Below the pieces are notes generated by a model. It saw nothing but the letters and a program-made list of their open reading frames with translations, did not search any database and was not told the DNA's origin. 64,000 bases of DNA from Motilimonas cestriensis (GTDB lineage Bacteria > Pseudomonadota > Gammaproteobacteria > Enterobacterales > CBDFNC01), in contig NZ_JAIMJA010000021.1 in assembly GCF_021295315.1 (NCBI RefSeq), positions 1 through 64,000 on the forward strand. The letters are read 5' to 3'. Positions 26,547-36,430 of the stretch are shown here, piece by piece (the first letter of the stretch is position 1; each line of letters begins with the position of its first letter). The position numbers and the translations under genes were made by a program.

Positions 26547-26631
26547 TGGTGCGGAAGGAGAGACTTGAACTCTCACACCTTACGGCACTAGAACCTAAAT
26601 CTAGCGTGTCTACCAATTTCACCACTTCCGC
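26547..26631 (-). tRNA. tRNA-Leu(TAG)
   Basis: Begins GCGGAAGTGGTGAAATTGG; anticodon loop TTTAGGT with TAG; long variable arm; CCA encoded. Confidence 0.95.
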
Positions 26632-26672
26632 ATCATATTAGATTGCTGATCTCAATATCAACATTCTAAATT

Positions 26673-26748
26673 TGGCTCCTCCTGCTGGGATTGAACCAGC
26701 GACCTGCGGATTAACAGTCCGTCGCTCTACCAGCTGAGCTAAGGAGGA
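26673..26748 (-). tRNA. tRNA-Asn(GTT)
   Basis: Begins TCCTCCTTAGCTCAG; anticodon stem-loop CGGACTGTTAATCCG; CCA encoded. Confidence 0.96.
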
Positions 26749-26752
26749 ATAG

Positions 26753-26829
<77 letters not shown>

Positions 26830-26923
26830 ACTATTGCTTACGTGTTTTATCTCTTCAGATTTCTCTGTTCGGAAGTTTTAACTAGAAGGCGTTGTAAGCT
26901 CCGCCGTGTCTCCGATGGCGCAC

Positions 26924-26952
26924 ATTATTAGGATTTCGCAGGTCTTTGTCAA
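26924..26952 (-). promoter_or_regulatory. sigma-70 promoter of the tRNA operon
   Basis: On the minus strand a perfect -35 TTGACA (26952-26947) is followed after 17 bp by AATAAT, then a G/C-rich discriminator (GTGCGCC), the signature of a stringently controlled stable-RNA promoter. It lies about 95 bp upstream of tRNA-Pro. Confidence 0.8.
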
Positions 26953-27350
26953 CACTCTGCAATAATTTATTTGTATATTAAAAACAATGGCTTAACTTAA
27001 TTGGTTGAAAAACAAGCTAACTTTTTTGTTTTTTTTTGTTTGTTTGCTGAAAAAAAGACCAGTTTGGGTATGTAAATTGTCCACTCAGGCTGATTTTTTT
27101 TGGCTTAAAGCGATTTTTTTCTTTGCGACTGGCAATATTTCACATCGTGAGAGGAAAATTAGCTAAAAAGTGGCAGATAAAAGAGGTTATCGATCGGGAA
27201 TTTGCCATGCAGCGACAACTTGGCGCGATTAGCTTTAGTTAATATACTAGGGTCAATTGACCTTGTGCGATGTTTTTCACGGTGGTCACAAACCTTTATC
27301 TTTTTTATCCTATTCTTATTTTATCTATCTTAGGGACCCAACTCGACATT
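26953..27350. other. intergenic region between the tRNA operon and the HDOD gene
   Basis: About 400 bp without a gene; T-rich, with several T-runs near 27030 and 27110. Apart from the divergent promoters it must contain, I see nothing distinctive. Confidence 0.5.
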
Positions 27351-28553
27351 ATGAGCTCAGTAAAAATGGCAGACACCCAGAGCATCGCTAATCGGATTAG
27401 CGCCAAATTTGAGCATTTTCTCGTTGGGAAAAATTATATTTTAGGCGATGATGATTTTAATGATGGCCTTGAATTGGAATTATTAGAACAACAAGAAGAG
27501 AAAGAGTCGGCTGAGTCTGGCTGGAGTAAGCGTATACTTCTTGATGTGGAAAAGGCGAGAGTAGAAAAAGAAGCGGCCGCGAAACGGCAACGGGAAAAAG
27601 CCTTGTTGGTTGCTTCAAACTATTTTAATAAACGCCTCATTAATGACATGTTGCAACAGCTATCAGAGCCTGACCGGGTAATGACTCACCTACTGCGCGT
27701 GCATGCTTCTACCACCGATTTGTTATTGGCGCTCACTTTACCTTTTCCGCGTTTATCGTTGATCGCGAGCATGTTAGAGCAAAACCCAGAACTAAAGCGT
27801 CGTCTTTTATACCTAGTTGGTAGTCATAGCTTTATGGAGCTATTAAACCGTAAGCCACGAGTCGTTAAAGATGCGCAGGCGGCTGTAGGCTTGTTAGGGA
27901 TTGAAATTTTAAAGCAAATCGTTCCCGCTATGGTATTCAAGTACCGGGTGAAAATGAACAATGCGGTGATCCCTGGGCTAGGAAAAAAGCTCTGGCGACA
28001 CATGCTAACGACTAGCTTAGCCACTACTTATGTACTTGATCAGCAAGGTTATAAGCGACCCGCTGAAGGCATGATGCTAGGCGGCTTGTTGCATTTAGGT
28101 CATATGGCCTGTTTGCATCAGTTTTTGCGCTCTTTTGATGAAACCATGGTGGAATGCCTAAATGAGGCGCGGCAAAAGGGAGACAAGAAGTTTCATGACC
28201 TGCTATTTGACGTTGAAGCAGATCCCCGTATTTTAGAGAAATTTCTTTCTGAGAAAGCCCTTGAAATCAGCTTGTCGTTGGCAAAACAAAGCTTTCAGGA
28301 AGGCGCACCGCAACTGATTAGCGCGCTGCAAGAAGAGGTTGATGATCTCAATTACAATGTTCGTGGCACGCTAGGTAAAGCATTATTTAGCGGTCTGCGT
28401 TTTTCGATGTTTGAGCAGCTTCGGGCGGCGAAAAACTTTTCTCAAGACGAACTCGTTCCTTGGCGAGAGTATGCGCAAATCTCTGCGCCGTTGTTCAAAG
28501 AGATGCATCAAAAATCCCTTTATCGAATAGATTATTCATCATTTAGTATTTAA
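27351..28553 (+). CDS. HDOD-domain protein
   Basis: A 400-residue cytosolic protein. An N-terminal Glu/Lys-rich helical segment (to about 90) precedes an HDOD domain (about 120-330), recognisable by PFPRLSLIASMLEQNP, AVGLLGIEILKQIVPAM, LWRHMLTTS and GMMLGGLLHLGHMA. HDOD lacks the HD metal residues of true phosphohydrolases, and such proteins act as signalling scaffolds. ATG 27351 (MSSVKMAD) is preferred; the TTG/ATG further upstream would add a hydrophobic, unlikely N-terminus. The role is unknown. Confidence 0.82.
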   Translation: MSSVKMADTQSIANRISAKFEHFLVGKNYILGDDDFNDGLELELLEQQEEKESAESGWSKRILLDVEKARVEKEAAAKRQREKALLVASNYFNKRLINDMLQQLSEPDRVMTHLLRVHASTTDLLLALTLPFPRLSLIASMLEQNPELKRRLLYLVGSHSFMELLNRKPRVVKDAQAAVGLLGIEILKQIVPAMVFKYRVKMNNAVIPGLGKKLWRHMLTTSLATTYVLDQQGYKRPAEGMMLGGLLHLGHMACLHQFLRSFDETMVECLNEARQKGDKKFHDLLFDVEADPRILEKFLSEKALEISLSLAKQSFQEGAPQLISALQEEVDDLNYNVRGTLGKALFSGLRFSMFEQLRAAKNFSQDELVPWREYAQISAPLFKEMHQKSLYRIDYSSFSI

Positions 28554-28648
28554 AACAGCAGTTGCAAGCTTGTTTAAAAATTGTGCTGATTGCGCTATCA
28601 GATAGCTCCCTCCTAGGTTAATATTCATTTAATCGTCTAGGAGGGGCT

Positions 28649-29671
28649 ATGTCTCAAGGAAAAAAACGGAAAAATAGTGGCCGAGTCACACTGGCTGATG
28701 TGGCTAAGTTAGCGGGTGTTGGCTCAATGACAGTGTCGCGCGCTTTGCGCACCCCTGACCTTGTTTCAACAGGCTTGCGTGAAAAAATAGATGCCGCTGT
28801 TGCACAACTCGGTTACTTGCCCAATAAAGCTGCTGGCGCTTTGGCTTCATCTCAGTCAGATATTGTTGCGGTGATCTTGCCTTCTCTAACCGAATTTGCC
28901 ACCAATGAAATCGTTTTAGCCTTAAAATCGGTGCTTGAGCCGGCGGGTTATCAGCTTATATTTACGGCTTCGAATTACGACTCGCAAGAAGAAGAGAAAC
29001 AAGTGCGAGCCTTATTGCAGCACTCTCCTGCCGCGTTAATTTTGCCTGGAACGGCGCATACCTCACAAACACTTAAATATATTGAAAACATAAGCCTACC
29101 TGTTGTCGAACTGTCGGCATTAACCCTTACGCCGGTGCATATAAATGTCGGTGTTGATCATCATGCTTCTGCTTATCAGCTGACAAAGTTTTTGTATATG
29201 AAAGGTTACCGGCATATTGGCTTTATTGGCGCATACACCAATTTTGGTCGTTTCGCGATGCGGCTAGCGGGCTGGCAAAAGGCAATGATAGATCATGATA
29301 TGGCGAGTCATCGTTTGGTACTGGGTTTGTCTGAAGTGAGTTTTTCGGTGGGGGCTGAGTTACTAATGGACACCTTGGCGCGCTGGCCTGACTTAGATGC
29401 GGTGATTTGTAGCCATAGTGAGTTAGCGGCCGGATTAATATTAGAAGCGAACAAACAAGGTGTTAAAGTTCCTGAGCAGCTTGCTATCGCCACCTTTGAA
29501 GACCCTAATCTGTGCAACACCTTGCAGCCAAGTTTAACCACCGTGGATATCCCTTATGCTGACGTCGGTACGCAGGCTGCTGAAGCACTGTTGCAGGCCC
29601 TTATTGCAGGCAACCGTGATAAAGTTGTGAAGAGTTTAGGTTTTAGAGTTAAGACTCGAGCAAGTACTTAA
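28649..29671 (+). CDS. LacI-family transcriptional regulator, GntR (gluconate)-like
   Basis: 340 residues. The LacI helix-turn-helix and hinge are at about 12-65 (VTLADVAKLAGVGSMTVSRALR and KAAGALASSQS), followed by a periplasmic-binding-protein-like effector domain. The GVGSMTVSRALR recognition helix and the general layout resemble gluconate repressors. AGGAGGGGC precedes the ATG. No sugar-catabolism genes are adjacent, so the regulon is elsewhere; the ligand assignment is weak. Confidence 0.88.
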   Translation: MSQGKKRKNSGRVTLADVAKLAGVGSMTVSRALRTPDLVSTGLREKIDAAVAQLGYLPNKAAGALASSQSDIVAVILPSLTEFATNEIVLALKSVLEPAGYQLIFTASNYDSQEEEKQVRALLQHSPAALILPGTAHTSQTLKYIENISLPVVELSALTLTPVHINVGVDHHASAYQLTKFLYMKGYRHIGFIGAYTNFGRFAMRLAGWQKAMIDHDMASHRLVLGLSEVSFSVGAELLMDTLARWPDLDAVICSHSELAAGLILEANKQGVKVPEQLAIATFEDPNLCNTLQPSLTTVDIPYADVGTQAAEALLQALIAGNRDKVVKSLGFRVKTRAST

Positions 29672-29688
29672 CGTGATCATAACGATAA

Positions 29689-29713
29689 AAAAAGCAGGCC
29701 CGCAGGCCTGCTT
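29689..29713 (-). terminator. strong intrinsic terminator facing the minus strand
   Basis: AGCAGGCC-TGCG-GGCCTGCT forms the stem. On the minus strand it is followed by TTTTTTT, while on the plus strand it is followed by TAACC. It therefore looks like the end of a minus-strand transcript rather than of the LacI gene. Confidence 0.7.
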
Positions 29714-30057
29714 AACCAACTGGGATGTGTTGGACAGAATCATACTTTTTAAATAATCACTTAAGCTTGTTACGGCTTATGTTGCGTGATTGTAAAAAGA
29801 AAACATAAATAGAATATCACTTGGTTAATTTAACCAACAGGTTATATAGTTTTTTTAGATATTAGCTTTTGGTTGATTCCACTGAATTTGCGACCGATCT
29901 CTGTTTTGATAAGCCATCTGCTTCACTGTGGTGAGCAAAAAGAAGTAATGAGTAACAGTTTGGTTGTTTTTTATTACAGCAAGGGCGCAACTTGCTAAGC
30001 TGATACCAAAGAGAACTATTGCTTGCATCAATGGAGTGATAAGAATGAGGAAGTTAT
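29714..30057. other. intergenic region with palindrome and possible minus-strand transcript
   Basis: A 17-bp palindrome TTGGTTAA-T-TTAACCAA lies at 29821-29837. A minus-strand frame of up to 71 codons (29855-30070), with a hydrophobic N-terminus and a lipobox-like LASC, overlaps the next gene's start and lacks a ribosome-binding site; I do not call it. The minus-strand terminator at 29689 suggests a small RNA could end here. Confidence 0.4.
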
Positions 30058-31041
30058 ATGAGTCAGTCATCTACATTATCTTTTCTTGCTTGGCCTATCG
30101 CTGCGGTTAGTACGATTCTAGCCGGTGTTGGGTTTTATTTATATTCCGACGCGATCACCCTCGCTGAAACGGCTACCAGCCAAGCTCAAGCTTCACGGCA
30201 AGTAGAAAAAGCCAGTTTAACTAAACAAAGTGATTTACAGCGTCAGTTGAACACAGCTATTTACGATTTTGAACAGCGCCAGCAAGCGTTTAGCGAGTTA
30301 CAACAGCAATTGACGCAGTTACAGCAAAAAACGGAACAGCAGCAACAAGAGTGGCAAGCTAAACAAGAACAGTGGCTGGCAAAGCTGACGGAAACAGCAG
30401 CTAAAGATGCAGATTTATCACAAGCACAATTGCAAATAGAGTCTTTAACCAGTGAGCTTAGTGTGCTCAACGAACAGCTTCTCGCTGCTCAAGCCAGCCT
30501 AGAGCAGGCCGGGCCGAGTGCGGATGTTATACAACTGCAGCAACAGTTCGAACAATTAATGTCAGAAAACCAAGAGCTTAAAACAAATTTAGACATGCAA
30601 ATTGCTGACAAAACACAGCTCAGTATGACGTTAGCTGATGCGCGCAATGAAATTATTCGATTAGACCAGCAAATTCAACAAGCCGATGCCAGAATCAATG
30701 AGCTGAGTATGACGTTGGAGCTTGAGCCAAATGCCAATGCGCCAGCAAAAATGGAAGTGAAGGTTGATTCGCCAGCTGTTGTGGTACCGAGTAACGATGA
30801 TACGGTACCTTCAGGTGAGGTGGAGACGCCAGTGGTAACAGAAGCCTCTGTTAGTGTTGAAGCTTCTGCAGCGGTAGCAGAAGTCTTTGTTAGCATTGAG
30901 CCTTCACCAGTGGTGAGCGATGCCGCTAAGGCGCTTAAGGCTCCCGTTGTAGATGACGCAGTGGTTGCACCTGAAGGCACACTACCAGAACTAATCATGC
31001 CAACGGTAGAGCCCGAAGCGATCGAGGCTGAGTCAAACTAA
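30058..31041 (+). CDS. membrane-anchored coiled-coil protein, unknown
   Basis: 327 residues. One N-terminal transmembrane helix (about 9-28) is followed by a long Gln/Glu/Leu-rich coiled coil (about 35-225) and an acidic Ala/Val/Pro-rich low-complexity tail (about 230-327). GAGGAAG precedes the ATG. The design suggests an envelope or cell-division scaffold, but no family is recognised. The composition gives long open shadow frames on the other strand. Confidence 0.7.
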   Translation: MSQSSTLSFLAWPIAAVSTILAGVGFYLYSDAITLAETATSQAQASRQVEKASLTKQSDLQRQLNTAIYDFEQRQQAFSELQQQLTQLQQKTEQQQQEWQAKQEQWLAKLTETAAKDADLSQAQLQIESLTSELSVLNEQLLAAQASLEQAGPSADVIQLQQQFEQLMSENQELKTNLDMQIADKTQLSMTLADARNEIIRLDQQIQQADARINELSMTLELEPNANAPAKMEVKVDSPAVVVPSNDDTVPSGEVETPVVTEASVSVEASAAVAEVFVSIEPSPVVSDAAKALKAPVVDDAVVAPEGTLPELIMPTVEPEAIEAESN

Positions 31042-31171
31042 ATAGAACCAGTGATATAGATCTTCACTCAAGCCGATAACATTAAGTATTGTTTTAACCA
31101 AGCTACCTAAGTAGCTAATAAAATACGAATCAGCCTAAGCTCGAAGCCAGTCAGTCAAAGTTAAGATCAGC

Positions 31172-32584
31172 TTAGCTATTAAGTTCTAATTCTTTGAGTT
31201 TTCGGGTCAGGGTGTTGCGGCCCCAACCCAATAACCGGGCTGCTTCTTGTTTATGGCCGTGAGTATGCGCGAGTGCTGCGGTAAGCATGATTCGTTCTAC
31301 TTCGGGCACCGTGTTGGCCAAGATGTCCACCTGACCCGCTAATAATTGTTGCTCAGTCCATTGTTGCAGTTGCTGTTGCCAGCTTTGTGTTGCCGCTTGC
31401 GTATGTTCAACCCCTTGGCCTGATTGCAATAACTCAGGCGGTAAATCACTTAATAGCACCTCTTGACCACTGGCCATCACCGTTAACCAGCGACACACGT
31501 TCTCTAATTGGCGCACATTACCGGGCCAGTTTAAGCTTGCTAAATAGTCTTTAACCTTGGGATGTAATGACTTTACTTCGACCGCGAGTTCTTTCGCCGC
31601 TAAATGTAAAAAATGACTAGCTAGTTTAACGATATCTTCGCGGCGCTCGTTTAATGACGGAATATGAATACGGATCACATTGAGGCGATGGAATAAATCT
31701 TCACGAAAATCGCCTGCTGCGACTTTTTTTTCTAAGTCTTGATGAGTGGCCGCGATGATCCGCACATCCACCTTCACCGATGCGTGACCGCCAACACGGT
31801 AGAATTGACCGTCTGCTAACACACGTAATAAACGGGTTTGAATGTCTAATGGCATATCACCAATTTCATCCAGAAATAATGTGCCACCATTGGCTTGTTC
31901 AAAGCGCCCTTGGCGCACCGCATTAGCCCCGGTGAACGCGCCTTTCTCATGACCGAACAGTTCTGATTCAATCAAATCTTTAGGGATTGCCGCCATGTTG
32001 AGCGCGATAAATGGGTTTTCTTTGCGCGGGCTATGTTTATGTAGCGCATGAGCAACGAGCTCTTTACCGGTGCCGGATTGGCCGTTAATAAGCACACTAA
32101 TACTTGAGCGTGATAAACGGCCAATGGCGCGAAACACTTCCTGCATGGCGGGCGCTTCGCCGATGATCTCGGGGGCGGGTGACATGGGTGCTTGCGGCGC
32201 CTTTTTCGCACTATTTTCTTTCGCGTGGGTTAAGGCTCGCTCTACCAAAGCAACGGATTCATCAATATCAAAGGGTTTTGGTAAATATTCAAACGCCCCT
32301 GATTGATAGGCATTAACGGCACTGTCTAGATCCGAGTGGGCGGTCATGATCACTACGGGAATATCAGGAAATTCTTGCTGTACTTTCTGCAGCAAGGTAA
32401 TGCCGTCTATGCCAGGCATGCGAATGTCAGAGATGATCACATCGGGTTGTGTCAGCGAAAGTTGTTGCCACATCAGCTCACCATCGGCAAAGCTCTGGGT
32501 TTTGATACCTGAAGGCGCGAGGGCTTTTTCTAATACCCAACGAATAGAGCTGTCGTCATCGACGATCCAGACTTTATTGGTCAT
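31172..32584 (-). CDS. glnG: nitrogen regulation response regulator NtrC
   Basis: 470 residues in three domains: receiver (phospho-acceptor Asp53 in ISDIRMPG), sigma-54 AAA+ domain with Walker [16 protein letters not shown] (in [10 protein letters not shown]), Walker [10 protein letters not shown], and a Fis-type helix-turn-helix at the C-terminus ([20 protein letters not shown]). It activates nitrogen-assimilation genes from sigma-54 promoters when phosphorylated by NtrB. It starts 4 bp after the glnL stop with AAGGA, so the two are cotranscribed. Likely targets include glnA, whose upstream region holds matching enhancers. Confidence 0.97.
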   Translation of the reverse strand: MTNKVWIVDDDSSIRWVLEKALAPSGIKTQSFADGELMWQQLSLTQPDVIISDIRMPGIDGITLLQKVQQEFPDIPVVIMTAHSDLDSAVNAYQSGAFEYLPKPFDIDESVALVERALTHAKENSAKKAPQAPMSPAPEIIGEAPAMQEVFRAIGRLSRSSISVLINGQSGTGKELVAHALHKHSPRKENPFIALNMAAIPKDLIESELFGHEKGAFTGANAVRQGRFEQANGGTLFLDEIGDMPLDIQTRLLRVLADGQFYRVGGHASVKVDVRIIAATHQDLEKKVAAGDFREDLFHRLNVIRIHIPSLNERREDIVKLASHFLHLAAKELAVEVKSLHPKVKDYLASLNWPGNVRQLENVCRWLTVMASGQEVLLSDLPPELLQSGQGVEHTQAATQSWQQQLQQWTEQQLLAGQVDILANTVPEVERIMLTAALAHTHGHKQEAARLLGWGRNTLTRKLKELELNS

Positions 32585-32588
32585 CTTA

Positions 32589-33644
32589 TTATTTCCTTAA
32601 AGGCAATTGAATGATGAACTCGGTGTGTGTTGGCCAGCTGTTACACTCAATGCGTCCTTTGTGCTGATTAATTAAGTTTTGCGCAATAGACAAGCCTAGA
32701 CCGGTGCCGCCTTCGCGACCTGTGACCATAGGGTAAAATAAGGTGTCTTTCAGTTCGTTAGGAATACCGGGTCCGTTATCAATAATGCGAATCTCCGCGG
32801 CTAAACGAAAGCGTTGACCATGAATCGTGACTTGAAATACGGTGCGGGTAATGATCTTTATTTCGCCATTTTCGGTTTCAGCAAGGGCTTGCACCGCATT
32901 TTGTAAAATATTCAAAAAAGCTTGCTGCATTTGCTCTTGCTGCATTTCAAAGTCAGGGATACTGGGATCGTAATCAACTTTGATCTTAACGTTGTCGCCT
33001 TTGGTTAACTCGACTAAACGGCGCACTTTTTCTAATACGCTGTGAATGTTGTGAATTTCTTGCTGACCGGGACACTGTGGCCCGAGTAAGCGGTCAACTA
33101 AATTGCGTAATCGATCAGCTTGCTCAATAATTATTTCGGTAAATTCTTTTAGCTCTGCTGAGGGTAATTGCTTTTCTAGTAGCTGCGCCGCACCGCGCAG
33201 CCCGCCCAGAGGATTTTTAATTTCATGAGCGAGGCCACGGACTAATTCTTTCGCGGCTTGTTGCTGGGCGTGTTGATAGATTTCTTGGCTTATTTTCTTT
33301 TGCTGATCGATTTGGCGCATTTCAACCAGCGCATAAACCAATCCACGTTGATAAAAAGGCGTGGCGGTGAGCTCGACTAATACAGCTTGGCCATCGATCA
33401 CTAAGGTGACTTCATTATCGGTAAAGCCATGCCCAGAATGCAGAGTCTTTTGGATCAGTTCAAAATTTAACGAAGTATGCTCAAGTAGCCGATCAAAGCG
33501 TAAACCTGTTAAACGTTTAATGCTTTGCGCCAGCAGTTGTTCCGCGGCGGGATTAGCATAGGTGATTTGCAGCGTTTCATCGAGTAAAAATACGGCTGAA
33601 ACTAAGTGCTCTAAAAGCGCTTCGGCTTGTTGGTTTGGTTGCAA
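32589..33644 (-). CDS. glnL: nitrogen regulation sensor kinase NtrB
   Basis: 351 residues without membrane segments, as expected for soluble NtrB. A PAS domain (about 8-110) is followed by HisKA with His140 in GLAHEIKNPLGGLRGAAQLL and an HATPase with N box NILQNAVQAL, G1 DNGPGI and G2 GGTGLGLSIA. It phosphorylates and, with PII, dephosphorylates NtrC. AAGGTG precedes the ATG. Confidence 0.97.
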   Translation of the reverse strand: MQPNQQAEALLEHLVSAVFLLDETLQITYANPAAEQLLAQSIKRLTGLRFDRLLEHTSLNFELIQKTLHSGHGFTDNEVTLVIDGQAVLVELTATPFYQRGLVYALVEMRQIDQQKKISQEIYQHAQQQAAKELVRGLAHEIKNPLGGLRGAAQLLEKQLPSAELKEFTEIIIEQADRLRNLVDRLLGPQCPGQQEIHNIHSVLEKVRRLVELTKGDNVKIKVDYDPSIPDFEMQQEQMQQAFLNILQNAVQALAETENGEIKIITRTVFQVTIHGQRFRLAAEIRIIDNGPGIPNELKDTLFYPMVTGREGGTGLGLSIAQNLINQHKGRIECNSWPTHTEFIIQLPLRK

Positions 33645-33743
33645 TGGTTCACCTTTAATCTTTGCATTATTTTGGTGCGTTAGCTTAGACCAAGCTCAGC
33701 TACACACCAGAATACATAGATGAAAAAGGTGATGTAGATCGAG

Positions 33744-34262
33744 CTAGAGTGATGCGCGGCGCAAATGTACGGTAATTATTTCTGATGATGCAATTATCTT
33801 GCCGTTTTTATCAATAAGTTGAACTTGTAAGCTATGGCTGCCACGATCGATATTCGTCGCAAGTAATGTGGTAGTTTGGTGCTTTTCACCCACAGGTGTG
33901 CCATCAATCAACAACTGTAAGCTTTGACCATCTTCAAAGGCTGGGGTGATATTGGTTACCACACTGATATTACCAGTATTATCAATAATCGTGCTGTCGT
34001 GCTCGGGAGAAGTAATGCTAGCTTGATACTTAGTGTTGGATTTTTCGGCGATGGGTGCAGGTTTTGCGCTAGTGATGCTGGTTGAAGGCGCGGGAATCTT
34101 ATGGCTTGGAGAGATATTAATGCGTACTTTTTCGGCGCCATTAATATTTTTATCTGAATAATGAACCACACCTTTTTTATCAACCCATCGATAAACATCA
34201 TCCGTTTCATTAGCTTGAAGAGATAGGGTTAAAAAACTGAGTAGTAAAAATAGGTATTTCAT
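33744..34262 (-). CDS. DUF4124-domain periplasmic protein
   Basis: 172 residues: signal peptide 1-17, then the DUF4124 motif VYRWVDKKGVVHYSD (about 23-37), a Ser/Pro-rich linker, and an Ig-like beta domain (about 85-170). The DUF4124-between-glnA-and-glnL arrangement is common in Shewanella relatives as I recall. Its function is unknown; a nitrogen role is suggested only by position. Confidence 0.82.
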   Translation of the reverse strand: MKYLFLLLSFLTLSLQANETDDVYRWVDKKGVVHYSDKNINGAEKVRINISPSHKIPAPSTSITSAKPAPIAEKSNTKYQASITSPEHDSTIIDNTGNISVVTNITPAFEDGQSLQLLIDGTPVGEKHQTTTLLATNIDRGSHSLQVQLIDKNGKIIASSEIITVHLRRASL

Positions 34263-34353
34263 GTGTTGGTTGCATCCTTTCTGCGTATGGCTCAGTTTCT
34301 CTTATGCACAAAAATAAGGCAAGCTAGCAGTTGATACAAATGTGACTAAGACA

Positions 34354-34380
34354 AAAAAACCCGCTAAAAAGCGGGTTTAT
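34354..34380 (-). terminator. glnA terminator
   Basis: On the minus strand AAACCCGCT-TTTT-AGCGGGTTTTTTT, 20 bp after the glnA stop. It should limit read-through into the DUF4124 and ntrBC genes. Confidence 0.9.
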
Positions 34381-34400
34381 ATTCAACTTAATACTGTCTC

Positions 34401-35810
34401 TTATACAGAGTAGTAAAGTTGGTATTCTAGTGGGTGTACTTCCATGTTTACTTTCTCGTGCTCTGCGCCTTTAAGGCCGATGTAAGCATCGATGAAGTCA
34501 TCAGAGAATACGCCGCCAGCAGTTAAGAACTCACGGTCTTTATCAAGCGCAGCTAGCGCCTCTTTTAGTGAGTAAGCAACTTGTGGGATTGCTAGCGCTT
34601 CTTCAGCTGGTAGATCGTAAAGATCTTTATCCATAGCATCGCCAGGGTGGATCTTGTTTTTGATACCGTCAAGGCCAGCCATTAGTAGCGCAGAGAACGC
34701 TAGGTACGGGTTAGCTGTTGGATCAGGGAAACGTACTTCAATACGACGCGCGCGTGGTGAAGGTACTACTGGGATACGGATAGAAGCAGAGCGGTTACGT
34801 GCAGAGTATGCAAGCATCACTGGTGCTTCAAAACCTGGTACTAGGCGCTTGTACGAGTTAGTAGAAGCGTTAGTGAAGGCATTGATCGCGCGAGCGTGCT
34901 TGATGATACCACCGATGTAGTAAAGTGCCATTTCAGATAGGCCGCCGTATAGGTCGCCTGCGAAAAGGTTTTTACCGTCTTTTTGTAGAGACTGGTGCAC
35001 GTGCATGCCGCTACCGTTGTCACCAACAAGTGGCTTAGGCATGAAAGTAGCTGTTTTACCGTAAGCGTGCGCTACGTTATGAACAACATACTTGTAGATT
35101 TGGATTTCATCAGCTTTAGATACTAAAGTGTTGAAACGACATGCGATTTCGTTTTGACCTGCAGTTGCAACTTCATGGTGATGCGCTTCAACAACTAAGC
35201 CCATTTCTTCCATGATTAAACACATAGCAGAGCGGATGTCGTGTGAAGAGTCAACAGGTGCTACTGGGAAGTAACCGCCTTTAACGCCTGGACGGTGACC
35301 GGTGTTACCGTCTTCGTATTCTTTACCGGTGTTCCATGCTGCTTCTTTGTCGTCTACTTTGTAGAAAACGTTGCCCATGTCAGTACCGAAACGTACGTCA
35401 TCAAATAGGAAGAACTCAGGCTCTGGACCCACTAATACTTCTTCAGCGATACCTTCGCTACGCATGAAATCTTCAGCGCGACGAGCGATAGAGCGAGGGT
35501 CACGATCGTAACCTTGCATTGTGTCTGGTTCTAGGATGTCACAACGGATGTTTAGTGTTGTTTCGTCTGTAAATGGGTCAAGCACAGCGGTAGATGCGTC
35601 AGGCATCATTACCATGTCAGACTTCTCGATGCCTTTCCAACCTGCGATTGAAGAGCCGTCGAACATTTTACCTTCAGTAAAGAAGTCTTCGTTTACCTGA
35701 TGGTGAGGGATAGAGATATGTTGCTCTTTTCCTCGTGTATCAGTGAAACGTAAATCTACGAATTTAACATCATGCTCTTTGATTAGAGCTAATACGCTTT
35801 CTGCGGACAT
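34401..35810 (-). CDS. glnA: glutamine synthetase, type I
   Basis: Forms glutamine from glutamate, ammonia and ATP. 469 residues, the same length as the enteric enzyme, as a dodecamer. Motifs include [36 protein letters not shown] and NRSASIRIP. The adenylylation Tyr is in the loop DKDLYDLP near residue 398, so regulation by GlnE is expected. The ATG is preceded by AGGTT. Transcription from a sigma-54 promoter with NtrC enhancers is visible upstream, and its own terminator follows. Confidence 0.98.
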   Translation of the reverse strand: MSAESVLALIKEHDVKFVDLRFTDTRGKEQHISIPHHQVNEDFFTEGKMFDGSSIAGWKGIEKSDMVMMPDASTAVLDPFTDETTLNIRCDILEPDTMQGYDRDPRSIARRAEDFMRSEGIAEEVLVGPEPEFFLFDDVRFGTDMGNVFYKVDDKEAAWNTGKEYEDGNTGHRPGVKGGYFPVAPVDSSHDIRSAMCLIMEEMGLVVEAHHHEVATAGQNEIACRFNTLVSKADEIQIYKYVVHNVAHAYGKTATFMPKPLVGDNGSGMHVHQSLQKDGKNLFAGDLYGGLSEMALYYIGGIIKHARAINAFTNASTNSYKRLVPGFEAPVMLAYSARNRSASIRIPVVPSPRARRIEVRFPDPTANPYLAFSALLMAGLDGIKNKIHPGDAMDKDLYDLPAEEALAIPQVAYSLKEALAALDKDREFLTAGGVFSDDFIDAYIGLKGAEHEKVNMEVHPLEYQLYYSV

Positions 35811-35880
35811 GCTTTATAACCTCCGGTGTCATCAATAATGATGGCTTGTAGTAAATAGACAAACTAACTGGTTTTGCTTA

Positions 35881-35897
35881 ATGCTAAAAGCGTGCCA
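35881..35897 (-). promoter_or_regulatory. sigma-54 promoter of glnA
   Basis: The minus strand reads TGGCACG-CTTT-TAGCAT, matching TGGCACG-N4-TTGC(A/T) with one mismatch and the required 10-bp spacing between the -24 GG and -12 GC. Transcription would start near 35871, about 60 bp before the glnA ATG. Confidence 0.88.
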
Positions 35898-35960
35898 AAT
35901 TTGTCGTCCCTTGCAAATCGGGCTTTAAGGTGACTTTTAAAGTCAATCTTAAACGATATT

Positions 35961-36048
35961 TGCTCCAAAATGGTGCGTTGTTGGATCTTTATGGTGCAAG
36001 ATGTTCTCACCGCGCAATTTGGGCTGGTTATTAATAACAGATGGTGCT
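35961..36048. promoter_or_regulatory. NtrC enhancer cluster upstream of glnA
   Basis: Site 1 at 35961-35977, TGCTCCA-AAA-TGGTGCG, nearly matches the NtrC palindrome TGCACCA-N3-TGGTGCA. Weaker half-sites with TGGTGCA (35992-35998) and TGGTGCT (36042-36048) follow. They lie about 100, 120 and 170 bp upstream of the inferred start, similar to enteric glnAp2. Confidence 0.82.
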
Positions 36049-36430
36049 CGGTTGAGCAATTCAGACCCATTTAGTTAAGCAGTAAATTATTAAATTAATG
36101 TGTAATAGCTATTTATTGAGCTAATTTGGGATAAATCGCTGGTTGGGCTGTTTAGAACGGCAATAGCGAGCTTGAATGGTGATTGATTTTGTTGATTCTG
36201 CTGTATTTCTGCTGTTAATAAGTTACATACTAGCGATATAAACTTTAGAAACGGACTAAAAAAGTCGCTTTCTGCTACCAAATAAATAAATTTAATCCCT
36301 AAAGGGGCTGTGAATCCATCAATTTTTTGCTTTGTTATGAAATGTGATCGCATTAAAACTATTTTATTTGACAATTGATCTATACAATAACGCCGAAAAT
36401 TTATCCAAACCAATTTTGAGGCACTAAGCT
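36049..36430. other. intergenic region upstream of typA
   Basis: About 380 bp between the glnA enhancers and typA. It is AT-rich and should hold the typA promoter. A 122-codon minus-strand frame here has no coding character. Nothing else was recognised. Confidence 0.5.
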
